Assembly: GCA_013420905.1 (NCBI GenBank)
Contig: JAAXNY010000006.1
Location: forward strand, 3,534,001 to 3,598,000
Length of the DNA stretch: 64,000 nucleotides
Reading direction: 5' to 3'
Source: Collybia mongolica
Taxonomy: Eukaryota > Basidiomycota > Agaricomycetes > Agaricales > Clitocybaceae
Shown here: positions 30,958 through 40,715 of the stretch, piece by piece
Layout: each line of letters starts with the position of its first letter
Position numbering within the stretch: the first letter of the stretch is position 1
Notes under the pieces: generated by a model
Seen by the model: the letters and a program-made list of their open reading frames with translations, nothing else
The model's database searches: none
Told to the model about the DNA's origin: nothing
Program-made: the position numbers and the translations under genes

Positions 30958-31968
30958 TTAATAATCGATAGGTTCTCCCGTCATGTTGGCAATCGCTTCT
31001 GGATAGTCAAAGGGATCATCAATCCCGTCATCTACTTCTTCGTATTCTTCGCCAAACCGTCGCCACATTTGATAGTGTCCCACTGTTCTAGTTTGAGGCC
31101 TTTGAGGACATTGGTCGCGACGATGTCCTGGTGCCGGTTGAAAACAAATTGGACAATATTGTTTCTCGCAGTGTATCGACGAATGCCCAAAATTGAGACA
31201 CCTAGAACATAATACATTTTTGTTCATAAGTGTTCTTTCGACTTGAGTAAGGTCGATGGGGTTTTCTCGACTTCCAGCGTAATTGAGTGGATTCAATGTG
31301 TATTTAATAGGTTTGGGCGACTTCTTCTTTTTGATGACTGATTTTGTAGCTTTTCGTCCTTTTAAATATTTAAGTGCTTCTTTGTTTGGAACCATATCTG
31401 CTGGATCAGGAGTGGAATGTTCCAATGATGCAGGGGATGGTTCGCAAAAGGGCAGGGGCGGGATTGGCAGTGGTTCAGGTTGATAAATAGGGGAGTTCGG
31501 AGTCGATGGTGTTGGGGTTCGAGGAGGGGATGTCTGTATTTCTTTGTCGACTGTTTCAGTAGATTCTGTGGGTGTCGGAGGAGTAGATGTGGGAAGTCGA
31601 ATTCCATCTTGTAGTAGTGGAATTAGATCTTCTAGAATTCGGAATTCCTGCGTATCTACCAGTTCTTCTGTGGTCTGGTCGAGAATTCGACTGATGTCTG
31701 CCGTTTGACTATACAGCATGTTTCTGATCTCCAAATACTTTTTGACTAATTGAATGAGTTGATCATAAGGCGGGTTGTTGAACGCTTGAATCATTCGTTC
31801 ACGGTGTTCTTCGTGCATGAACCACGATAGAAATTTCTGACGACGTATAATTTTTGTGGCTAATTCGAGACATTCTTGAGACGCAATGTTTACGATCGGG
31901 GTGTTGGGAGGAGTGGTGATGGGGATGGCAGTAGTGATGTAGAGGTTGTTGGCAATGGAAGACAACAT
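30958..31968 (-). CDS. Extra Gypsy ORF with tandem zinc knuckles
   Basis: 336 aa downstream of the integrase and in the same orientation, starting 52 bp after the integrase frame ends. The N-terminal half is helical and unremarkable (ECLELATKIIRRQKFLSWFM); the middle is a Pro/Thr/Ser-rich linker; the C-terminal part has two Cys/His knuckles, CSRCLNFGHSSIHC and CPICFQPAPGHRRDQC, then an acidic end. Knuckles of this kind bind RNA or single-stranded DNA. A third ORF after integrase is not part of the standard gag-pol layout. It lies just before the polypurine tract. Function unknown. Confidence 0.85.
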   Translation of the reverse strand: MLSSIANNLYITTAIPITTPPNTPIVNIASQECLELATKIIRRQKFLSWFMHEEHRERMIQAFNNPPYDQLIQLVKKYLEIRNMLYSQTADISRILDQTTEELVDTQEFRILEDLIPLLQDGIRLPTSTPPTPTESTETVDKEIQTSPPRTPTPSTPNSPIYQPEPLPIPPLPFCEPSPASLEHSTPDPADMVPNKEALKYLKGRKATKSVIKKKKSPKPIKYTLNPLNYAGSRENPIDLTQVERTLMNKNVLCSRCLNFGHSSIHCEKQYCPICFQPAPGHRRDQCPQRPQTRTVGHYQMWRRFGEEYEEVDDGIDDPFDYPEAIANMTGEPIDY

Positions 31969-32019
31969 GTTTGTGAGAAGATTTGAAACTTGTTGAGAAC
32001 GATAGAAAATGATAGCTGG

Positions 32020-33705
32020 TTAGAGGCGATGTAGCTTCTGGTAGGATTGAAGTATCGCCTGAGCTCTTTTTAAATGTTTTTCGGGCTCCCACGTGTTGTG
32101 TGCGGATGAGTAATCTTTCCACTTCACGAGGTATTGGAAGCCTCGGCCTCGTTGTCGGTGATTTATAATCCCTTCTACTTCGTATTCTTCTTCTTGGTTC
32201 ACAAGATCCGGTGAAGGTTCTAAGAAGTTAGGTCCGTGGGTATCGGTTTCTTTATACGGTGTGAGAAGAGATGCGTGAAACACGGGGTGAATTCTCCATT
32301 GAGATGGAAGTTTCAATTTGTATGTCACTGGTCCGAGGACTTCTTGAATTTCGAAAGGTCCTTCTCTTTTTGGTGCTAGTTTCTTGGAAGGATAAGGGAT
32401 TCGAAGATTCGTTCCTTCTAACCAGACATGTTCTCCTTGTTTGAATGGATTAAAGCCTCGTGTTGTTCTTTCCGCTACTTTTCTCCTTGCCAGGTCGTGT
32501 GCTGCCATTGCTTCTTCTTGTGCTCTGTTTAATTCGATCATCCACTGTTCTACACTTGGAACATTTGTCTTCTGGAATGCTGATGGAATTGCCTGTGGTT
32601 CATATCCCATCATGAGGAAGAATGGGGATTTCTTTGTTGTAGAATGCGTCCTTTGATTATGCGCGAATTCTGCTATTGGATTTAAATCTTTCCATATCGC
32701 TGGGTTGTTCTGACAGAACATGCGAAAGTAGATTTTGAGTTCTTGGTTTAATCTTTCTGTTTCCCCATCTGTTTGTGGATGATACGCCGTGCTCATTACA
32801 AGCTTTATTCCGAGGAGTTTTCCTAGTTCTTTGAAGACTTTGGCCGCGAATTGAGGACCTCGATCAGATAAAAAGGTGTCGGGTAGTCCGAATCTCTTGT
32901 AAACGTGTTCCAAGTAAAGATTTGCCGTTCCTAAAGCGTCGATTGTTTTGGTGCAAGGGATAGAAATTACCCCCTTCGTAAGGCCATGGTCTACCACGAC
33001 CATAAGGCTGTCTTTTCCATCGTTTTCTGGTAAATCTGTGACGAAATCTGCTGTGACGAATGAGAAAGGACATGGTTTTCCATTTGTTGCAATTGGTATT
33101 AGTCCTGGTCTTGTTGGGTGTGTGTTTACCTTCATTTGTTGACAGGTGGCGCAACCGTCAACGTAATTTTTTATAAACACTCCCATACCTGGCCACCAGT
33201 ATTCGCGACTGATCAATTCTTGTGTTTTATATTGACCTGGGTGTCCTCCTGGTTTCGTGTCATGGTATCTTTGCACTATTTCTCGTCGCAGTTTTGCATC
33301 TGGTCCTACATAACATCTGTTTTTGAAAAACAGAAGCCCGTCTTCGAATTTCCAATCAAATAGATTTGATTTAATCGGTGGTGTTCCTGTTTCCTTCAAT
33401 GCTTCAATTGACTTTGCAAATAATTCGTCTTCTTCGACCGATTTCTTCAAATCTTCTTGTAAACCTATATCGATCATTTTAATGAAGATGTCATCTGGTA
33501 ACAGAATCCGATCTTCATTGTCTGTATCTTCCGTGTTGACATAATCTGATCTTCTTGATAAGGCGTCAGATTGTATCATTCGTGTTCCCGGTGTGTGTAC
33601 CAATTTGAGATCGAATTGTGAGAGGAATAAACTCCATCCCGCTTGTCGTCGGTTTAGTTTCTGTGCCGTTCTGAAATAGGTTAAGTTTTTATGATCTGAG
33701 AGAAT
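32020..33705 (-). CDS. Gypsy pol, second part: RNase H end, integrase, chromodomain
   Basis: It continues the pol frame from the Tc1 insertion point (SDHKNLTYFRTAQKLNRRQAG, the RNase H/tether end). The integrase zinc module is H-H-C-C (YHDTKPGGHPGQ, CATCQQMK); the catalytic triad is in TADFVTDLP, LSDRGPQF and HPQTDGETERLNQELK. The C-terminus is a chromodomain (EYEVEGIINHRQRGRGFQYL, VKWKDYSSAHNTWEPE), placing the element among the chromoviruses, whose chromodomain steers integration towards modified histones. The reading frame is open to the stop at 32020. Confidence 0.93.
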   Translation of the reverse strand: MLSDHKNLTYFRTAQKLNRRQAGWSLFLSQFDLKLVHTPGTRMIQSDALSRRSDYVNTEDTDNEDRILLPDDIFIKMIDIGLQEDLKKSVEEDELFAKSIEALKETGTPPIKSNLFDWKFEDGLLFFKNRCYVGPDAKLRREIVQRYHDTKPGGHPGQYKTQELISREYWWPGMGVFIKNYVDGCATCQQMKVNTHPTRPGLIPIATNGKPCPFSFVTADFVTDLPENDGKDSLMVVVDHGLTKGVISIPCTKTIDALGTANLYLEHVYKRFGLPDTFLSDRGPQFAAKVFKELGKLLGIKLVMSTAYHPQTDGETERLNQELKIYFRMFCQNNPAIWKDLNPIAEFAHNQRTHSTTKKSPFFLMMGYEPQAIPSAFQKTNVPSVEQWMIELNRAQEEAMAAHDLARRKVAERTTRGFNPFKQGEHVWLEGTNLRIPYPSKKLAPKREGPFEIQEVLGPVTYKLKLPSQWRIHPVFHASLLTPYKETDTHGPNFLEPSPDLVNQEEEYEVEGIINHRQRGRGFQYLVKWKDYSSAHNTWEPEKHLKRAQAILQSYQKLHRL

Positions 33706-33707
33706 TA

Positions 33708-35315
33708 CAGTGGCTCAAAAAACTGCCCCAATGTTTGTACATTTTTGAAAGATCAATATGGTATGAAGTGCTGACATAAGCAGGGAACCTGGGGTAATTA
33801 TGTAAGATACTATGACATCGTGGCTTTTCAATGGACCCTGGATCATGTGATTTGGATCAAAACCCATTAAGCTATAGGCCAAACAAAATGATTACTCATT
33901 GGGGCAGTTTTTTGACCCTCTATTAATTTTCTATCTAATACTTTGTATGACCACCTTTTGCCTTTATAACTGCTTGTATCCGCCTGGGCATACTTTCTAT
34001 CAGGTTTTGGCATACCTCTGGTGGAATTTCACCCCACTCTTCAGCCAATCTATCCCACAACTCATGTACTCCTTTGGGTGGTGTCGGATATTCTTTAAGA
34101 CGGCGCTTGAGATGTTCCCAAAGGTGTTCTATTGGATTCATGTCAGGGGATTGGGCAGGCCAGCCAAGGACTTGAATGTTGTTGTCTTCAAACCACTGTG
34201 TGGCCAGTCCAGATGTGTGTTTGGGGTCGTTATCTTGCTGAAAGTAGCGCTCACCATCCACCATTTCCAACTTCTCAAAACTTTCCTGAACTCCACTCTC
34301 CAAAATTTCACAGTATTGAACCTTGTCCATGTTCCCCTGCACCTCTATGAGCTTTCCCACTCCATTCCACCCCATACAACCCCATACCATGAGGTTTCCT
34401 CCTCCTCCATGTTTGACAGTAGGTGATGTTGTTCTATCAGATGGTGGTTCTCCCCTTTGTTTCCAGACATAAACCTTTCCATCTGACCCAATCCTATTGA
34501 TTTTGGTCTCATCTGTCCATAGAACCCTTTTCCAGTCCTCCACAGTCCAGCTTTCATGATATTTTGCAAACTGGAGACGCCGGATGTGATGGGCTCGTTT
34601 GAGAAGAGGAGCTTTCCTCTTTGTAGCAGCATAAAATTGATTTTCCTTGAGTGCATTTCTGACTGTCTGGGGTGTGACAGGATTGGGGATGATGCCATTG
34701 ATGAATTGGGTAGCCTGAACTGCATTATCAAGCTTCCCTGACTTGATTTGACAAATAATTGACTGTTTGTCACGAACAGACAGCTTGGAGGGGCAGCCAC
34801 CAAGGTTGTTTTCTTTGTTTCCATCCACATCTTTGCTGATCCTACTGATGGTACCCTTCCCTAGACCAGTTTTCTCCTTGATTTGATGCTGAGAATAGCC
34901 CTCATTGAGGAGAGAAACAACAGTATTGTGCTGAGCAGTAGAAATGGCTTTCATGATGGTGGTAAGAGGTCAAGAAGATGATTGAACCAATTCCAACATG
35001 TCAAATTGATACAAATAAAGTCACATGACATTGTTTATTCTTCCCACAGTCCATAATGTTCTTGCATTGGATCATAAATGCCAGAATAATGGAAAATAAG
35101 ATAAGGGTCAAAAAACTGCCCCAATAAGTAACCATTTTGTTTGGCTTATAGCTTAATGGATATTGATCCAAATCACATGATCCAGGGTCCATTGGAAAGC
35201 CACGATGTCATAGTATCTTACATAATTACCCCAGGTCCCCTGCTTATGTCAGCACTTCATACCATATTGATCTTTCAAAAATGTACAAACATTGGGGCAG
35301 TTTTTTGAGCCACTG
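33708..35315 (-). mobile_element. Intact Tc1/mariner element with long inverted repeats
   Basis: The 1608-bp element starts CAGTGGCTC and ends GAGCCACTG, with TA at 33706-33707 and 35316-35317. The inverted repeats run about 210 bp (33708-33920; 35103-35315) with several mismatches, and share internal copies of TTGGGGCAGTTTTTTGA at both edges of each repeat. One full transposase gene lies between them. It inserted into the RNase H coding region of the Gypsy element. Confidence 0.96.
33935..34954 (-). CDS. Tc1 transposase
   Basis: An uninterrupted 339-aa frame, the usual Tc1 length. The paired helix-turn-helix region is at residues about 1-115 (HNTVVSLLNEGYSQHQIKEK, GLGKGTISRISKD). The catalytic triad is D in RVLWTDETKI, D in YFQQDNDPKHTS and E in SPDMNPIEHLWEHLK, the last two 34 residues apart (DD34E type). 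GGGGNLMVWGCM is the family Gly-rich box. The protein cuts and pastes DNA at TA sites. With intact ends, this copy may be able to move. Confidence 0.96.
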   Translation of the reverse strand: MKAISTAQHNTVVSLLNEGYSQHQIKEKTGLGKGTISRISKDVDGNKENNLGGCPSKLSVRDKQSIICQIKSGKLDNAVQATQFINGIIPNPVTPQTVRNALKENQFYAATKRKAPLLKRAHHIRRLQFAKYHESWTVEDWKRVLWTDETKINRIGSDGKVYVWKQRGEPPSDRTTSPTVKHGGGGNLMVWGCMGWNGVGKLIEVQGNMDKVQYCEILESGVQESFEKLEMVDGERYFQQDNDPKHTSGLATQWFEDNNIQVLGWPAQSPDMNPIEHLWEHLKRRLKEYPTPPKGVHELWDRLAEEWGEIPPEVCQNLIESMPRRIQAVIKAKGGHTKY

Positions 35316-35317
35316 TA

Positions 35318-37313
35318 CTGTTGGGAATTGAGATCCTTCGAGATAATGTCTCCATGTCTTCAAGGATTGAATAATGCCTAATAATTCTCTGTCGTAGATC
35401 TCGTAATTTCGCTCGGTTTCTGTGAATGAATGTGAAATGTATCCACATGGGTGCCATTCTCCATTGTCATTCTGTTGTCGTAATACTGCTCCTGTAGCCC
35501 ATTTTGACGCATCTGATTCGATATGGAATGGTTTGTTCTTATCTGGCATCATAAGAACGGGTGATTTCAGGAATTTCCGTTTTAATCCGTCGAATGCTTC
35601 TTGACATTCTTGGGTCCATTTCCATTCAATGTCTTTTCTTGTCAGATTTGTTAATGGTTTGCTAATTTCAGCATAATGTCCAATGAATTTTCGATAGAAA
35701 TTTGCAAATCCAAGGAATGATCGGACTTGTTTTACTGTTGTTGGGACTGGCCAATCTGCGATTCCTGCCAATTTGGTTGGTTCCATGCCTATCTGATTTT
35801 CTTTGATGATTAATCCCAAGTATTTGATTTCTGTAGCTTCGAATACGCATTTGTCCAAGTTCAGGTATAGATCGTTTTCCTTTAGTTTGTCCAAAACTTT
35901 CAAGGTTTTTCCTCGTAGATCATCGATGTTGTCGGAGTAAATGAGGATGTCGTCCATGTAAATCAAGATCCATCCTTTGTCGATCTCTATCGCATATATG
36001 TCGTTCATCATATTTTGGAATGTTGCTGGCGAGTTGCATAAACCAAAAAACATAACAAGTGGTTCGAATAAACCTCTGTTTGTTTTAAATGCCGCTTTCC
36101 ATTCATCACCTTCTTTGATTCGAACATTGTTATATCCCCATCGTAAGTCCAGTTTTGTGAAGTATTTTGCCCCTTTCAGTTTGTCAAGAAGCTCCCCTAC
36201 TAGTGGTAAAGGGTATGCATTCTTTATTGTTCCTTCGTTTAATCTTCTGTAATCCTGTGTTGGTCGAAGTTTCGCTGAATCTTTCTTTGATACAAAGAAG
36301 AAGGGTGATGCTTGTGGGGATTTCGATGGTCGGATATATCCTTTTCGCATGTTTTCATCAATGAATTCGTCGAGTTTTCCTTGTTCTGCCGGGCTAATGG
36401 GATAGATTTTACAATCTTTTGGGATGAAATCGGGTTTTAAATCTATTGCATGATCCCATGGCCGTCGTATTGGCATTCTTTCCGAATCTGTTTTATCAAA
36501 TAATGACGCATATTCTTGATAGAATTTCGGTAGCGTCTTCTTCGGTTTCTGATCTTCGGTTTCTGCCTTGTGTTCTAATCCTTGTGATATCGATGTTTTT
36601 GCTTTTATCCAAATGGATTCTTCTTCGTTGTCTTCTGGGTAGATGTATGTCCTGAATAGATTGATTTCAGGTTCATCATCTTCTTCGTTGATTTCTAAAA
36701 GAATCGGTTGCCAGTCTTCAAGGGGTTGATTCCTTGGGATTTCTTCCGGGTATTCTTCCTGTATTTCTGTTACCGTTGCCTTAGGGTATTGCCGTGTCGA
36801 TTTCATTTGTCGGATTTCTAGATTTCTTCGGATTGCTTCCGAAAGAACTCCTTTCTTAATTCCTGATTCAAAATCGAGTGTTCCTTTTTCCCAATCAATT
36901 TTAGGATTGTGTCGTTTTAACCATGGTAATCCGAGGATGATGTTTTCCTTTCCTAGTCCGTTAACTAATAGTCGGATTCGGATTTCTTCATCTCCAATTC
37001 GAATCTTGGTCCATACGCAATCTGTAATGTTTCCTGATTGGTTTTTTGTTCCGTCTACGTTTCTAACCGAATATGATTTCCTCAAAGGGGTTGTCTGTAT
37101 GTTGTTTTCTTCGACAAATGTCTTGTCAATAAAAATTCCTCCGGCTCCGCAATCAATGAGCCCGATTGCTTGGGTTTCAACGTTTTTTCGTTCTTCAATC
37201 ACCGTAATTGGAATGGATAAAGATTGTCGATTCATTTCTCCTAGTATTACAGGTGATAGCGTAATGGAATAGTTTTCGGCAGGTACTGACGTTGATTCAG
37301 TCCACCTCTTCAA
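35318..37313 (-). CDS. Gypsy pol, first part: protease, RT, start of RNase H
   Basis: The frame opens at the end of gag, offset by -1. The aspartic protease motif is GLIDCGAGGIFIDKTFV near residue 55. Reverse transcriptase follows (RPTQDYRRLNEGT, LDLRWGYNNVRI, YMDDILIYSDN), then RNase H (HIESDASKWATGAVLRQQ, YDRELLGIIQSLKTWRHYLE). The frame is cut by Tc1 at 35315-35317, after FPTV. Frame reading beyond that point into the Tc1 end is spurious. Confidence 0.93.
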
Positions 37314-38467
37314 AAACCCTCGTCCTCCATATTCTTCAAGGCAACTTCTTTCTCTTCTTCGTCTAACTCTGCCATGAGTGCTCGAATCTTCATGTAGGCG
37401 TCTTTGCCTTTCATCGGTGTCTTTGGTTCTTCTTTTAGTGGAGTTTGCGGGATCGATCCTCCTGCTTTATGATCTGATGCTCGATGTCCATATTTATGGC
37501 ATTCGAAGCATAATCCTCGTTTCATGTGTTCATCTCTTTCTTGGATGGTTAATCGATCTATATCTATTGCGTTTGGATCTCTGCTGTTGTTCGGGACGTA
37601 TTTGGGATTGTTTCGTTGGAAATTGTACTTTTTCCCATTGCTTCCTCCCGTAGTCTTTCCTGTATTTCCTTTGATGCGTGCTACAATCGATTTCGCACGT
37701 CTGTACTGAGTATCGAATATAGATGCCTTTTCATACCAACCCTTGATGGTGGTCGGTGGGTTGTCCATTGTTAAGATCTTCTGCATCAGGGAAGGAGGTA
37801 TTCCTTCCATAAAATATTCGACAAGCGCTTCGCTCTCGGTAATCTTGCTTTCTGATGCGACCGATTTGAATTCCGCGATATAATCGTCTGCCGTCATGTT
37901 TCCTGTCATGCGCAGCGTTTTTAAAGTCTGTCTGGCGTCTCCTGCCTTGTCTGGAGTAGAGAACGCTTCTTCAACTGTTGTCATGAATGTTGTAAAGGTT
38001 CCTGGATGGTCACTGTTTTCTCCATACCAGGACTTTTTCCATGGTCCTGCTGTTCCTCCCTTCATGTACGAAAGTACGTAGAGGATCTTCTTCCAATCTG
38101 TATCATAAATTCTGTCGTTTGCCTGCAAATACATTTTGCAGTCGAGGACAAAGTCCTTTGTCATTCTTCGATTTCCATCGAAGATGTTCGGTGAGCTAAG
38201 TTTAATTTCGGTGGGTCTTCGCTCGTCTGCCATTTCTACGTCTGAGTCAGGTGGTATCGGGAAGTTTGGTGATTCTGGTTTCGGTGGTTTCTCTGGTTCC
38301 TTGCCTTTGGAACTTTCTGCCTTTGGTTTCGGCGTGGTGGGCGTTTCTACTGTTTGTATGACTACTGAGAGTCTCGGTTGTTCTTCTGCGTCTTGGAAGT
38401 CTTCGCTACTAATAACGCTTTGCCTGCTACTGCTTCTGCTGCTTTCGCTGCTGCTTGCAGGTTTCAA
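37310..38467 (-). CDS. Gypsy gag
   Basis: 385 aa. A Ser-rich start and Pro-rich stretch precede a retrotransposon gag core (SSPNIFDGNRRMTKDF, YMKGGTAGPWKKSWYG, MTADDYIAEFKSVASE). A single knuckle reads CFECHKYGHRASDH, with His where the final Cys of the usual CCHC box stands. The stop codon (37312-37310) lies in a GGT-TTT-TGA context and pol continues in the -1 frame, so pol expression probably needs a -1 slip at the TTT run. It starts 65 bp after the 5' LTR. Confidence 0.92.
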   Translation of the reverse strand: MKPASSSESSRSSSRQSVISSEDFQDAEEQPRLSVVIQTVETPTTPKPKAESSKGKEPEKPPKPESPNFPIPPDSDVEMADERRPTEIKLSSPNIFDGNRRMTKDFVLDCKMYLQANDRIYDTDWKKILYVLSYMKGGTAGPWKKSWYGENSDHPGTFTTFMTTVEEAFSTPDKAGDARQTLKTLRMTGNMTADDYIAEFKSVASESKITESEALVEYFMEGIPPSLMQKILTMDNPPTTIKGWYEKASIFDTQYRRAKSIVARIKGNTGKTTGGSNGKKYNFQRNNPKYVPNNSRDPNAIDIDRLTIQERDEHMKRGLCFECHKYGHRASDHKAGGSIPQTPLKEEPKTPMKGKDAYMKIRALMAELDEEEKEVALKNMEDEGF

Positions 38468-38532
38468 TCCGTATCGTGGTGCCGTTGCGTCTGAACCTTA
38501 ATAGGTTGACGGTTCTGATCAGCTTGACCTTT

Positions 38533-39008
38533 TGTTACGGCTGTTTAGGCCTTATCCTCTAAGTCAATCCGATGTATCGTTCGTTCGTTCTTAGACCGTT
38601 GACTTCCGTAAGTCTAACGTCTATTGACTCCCTCAATAGGGCTAAAGTCAAGTTATCGAGTTATCTGATCAAAGATGCACTACCCCCTTCGTAAGGCGGA
38701 TAGGATCGAGTTCGCATCAAGAAGATAGATGAATAAGGTGAATTCAGCTAGGTCAAGCTAAAGAACTAGCTAAGCTAAACTACTGGTATATATACATAAT
38801 AGTTTGATAAGCGTTGTTTACGCTATTTGTTATAGATAAGGATGAGTAAGCTTTCGAAGAGGATGAATAAGAAAGCTTAGTAAGTATGAGAAAAAGAATG
38901 CATATGGAGATGTTTAATAGATAAGGGTTGATAAGCGTCTGAAAGTCGATAGTAAATAGAAAAGGAAGAAAAGAAGTGATATGTGACGTAGAAAGGGAAT
39001 TTGTAACA
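38533..39008 (-). repeat. Gypsy LTR (5' LTR in element sense)
   Basis: 476 bp, the partner of 30449-30924 with one visible difference. It should carry the promoter for the minus-strand transcript. Confidence 0.97.
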
Positions 39009-39481
39009 GGAGTCATCACTTTGGGAGAGCGGTGTGGAACTGGGGGGAAAGTAATAGGGGGGATTCAGGAGAGGGGGAGCAGGTTTGAGGTATGGGTCAT
39101 TCATTTAGATTGGACATTAATCTTTGACACTGGGGGGGAGTAATGGGTTTCCAGGGCAACCCGAAAATACCAGGAGGGGAGTGGAACAGGGTACCAATGT
39201 GAAGGGAGGGGACCATGCCCCGAAAAGCGAAGGCAAACCTTTAAGGCGTTGGGAGGTTCAGACATGGTACAGTACAATACCATTGGACTGCAGGTATCCT
39301 CAGTCTAGACCCATAATATGACCTGGAGAGCAACTTAGTGTACAGCTCCACCCTGATGGCCCATTACAGATTACTTAGTGGTAATAGGTGTTTATGCCTG
39401 CATGTAGCTGGGTCAAACCCACATGCACTTAATATTATTATTTGACCAAAAAAAAAAAAAAAAAAAAGTATACATCCACTA

Positions 39482-39824
39482 AAGAGACACTAATTGTACT
39501 TGACCTTGAGAGACAGGAGCAGTTCTTTCACAAGAGGTGTGCATAGGGTTCAACTGGGAAAAGTCTGGACAGAGTACCCAGGAGCCTCATCATCTACTCT
39601 TTTCCAATCTATTAGATCTATACTATATCTTTACAATTCAACCCTACCCTCCTATCCACATCCAGTGATCTGTCCATGTAATCCCTTGATCCTCCCTCTC
39701 AACCAACTTTGGAACAACAACTACTTGCAGTATGAGTCTGAATCCAGGAGCTTGAATGGCAGTATCACCAGGAAGTTGCCTGGGCAACTGAGGAAATCAA
39801 ATGATCCTTCCACCCCCATAAAGG
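39482..39824. other. Spacer between retroposon copy 2 and the inverted repeat
   Basis: No gene recognised. A frame (39494-39931) runs through it into the repeat arm, but its Pro/Ser/Asn-rich product matches nothing I know. Confidence 0.35.
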
Positions 39825-40715
39825 GACTTGGGTGGAGTGGGCCAACACGCTGTGTGGCAGGTACTTGTTCTTTATTTCTTTTCTTAGGAGAAGTAAGTCC
39901 ATTCCACATTCAGGAAGTTGTAAATGACTAGAAACAATGTAGATGATTGTTTATAGAGGTCATGTGACCATGAGAAAATGTTACCAAGTAAACAAGACAA
40001 TGCCTGTGCACAAAAGCCAATGCCATAGCTTGCCTGGTTATGGAGAAAACACAAAAACCATCAGAACTAACTTTTTCCCAGGATCATGGACACTACATTC
40101 AGATTATTGTCATGTATTTGGTATGCTTATGTGATGGAATAGATCATGTAACATGTGTCAATAAATAGAGAAATCAATCCTCTTTGTACATATTTCAGGT
40201 AAATATAGTAGTAGTTTTTGATTATTCCAATATTTAGCATAATTTCCCACAAGGGTCATGTTGGGTAAGGGTCATTGTTGTTATAAGATGTTTATTCACC
40301 CCTGGCATAACACACAGACCTTCAAAACTAGCTAAATCTGGACATTTCTGATATTTTGCTCAAAATGGACCATGGGAAAAATATGCTCAACAAGGAAATT
40401 GTAGAGCCATGTTTGTATATTCCAAACATATAAAAACAAAGTTAATAGCTTTACTGGTTATGGAGAAAAACACAAAATAAATTTTCATACACAATACTTT
40501 GAAATATTAGATATGCATAATTTTGATGGCATCATCAAAAGCATTATGTAAGCATCCCAAATACATGCAAATCATGTCACAATACTTTGTATTTATGGAG
40601 AAATGCTGTAAAAAGCCATAAGAGAAGAAAAATCCCATTATGGAAATATTTTCCATGTTGAAATATGAATCAATCAATTTTTTGCCTGAAACCTGGGTTG
40701 ATAAAGAACTTGTAA
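39825..40715 (+). repeat. Left arm of 891-bp inverted repeat
   Basis: It begins GACTTGGGTGGAGTGGGCC and ends AACTTGTAA. Its complement is 42327-43217. Stretches compared base by base (for example 39841-39960) are identical, and both arms are 891 bp with no length change. The inner end includes the first 25 codons of the gag frame starting at 40640. No TG...CA LTR ends or target duplication were found. Confidence 0.93.

Larger units (their letters stand above)
30449..39008 (-). mobile_element. Chromodomain Gypsy LTR retrotransposon, split by Tc1
   Basis: The 476-bp LTRs (30449-30924, 38533-39008) start TGTTACGG and end TTGTAACA, and differ at one position that I can find (G at 30621, A at 38705). 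The 5-bp duplication GGAGT lies at 30444-30448 and 39009-39013. Coding is on the minus strand: gag, protease-RT-RNase H, integrase with chromodomain, and an extra zinc-knuckle ORF. Without the Tc1 insertion the element is about 6.95 kb. No standard TGG-type primer site follows the 5' LTR. The only disruption seen in pol is the Tc1 insertion. Confidence 0.97.
29947..39467 (+). mobile_element. Retroposon copy 2 (about 0.95 kb), split by Gypsy element
   Basis: A 14-bp duplication GTATACATCCACTA flanks it at 29933-29946 and 39468-39481. It starts CGACACTTCTTGATC and ends in a 19-nt poly(A). Only 29947-30448 and 39014-39467 belong to it. It matches copy 1 along its whole length, including the 5' start, so both are full-length, and it lacks CACTA-A, giving the empty site for that insertion. 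Confidence 0.88.
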
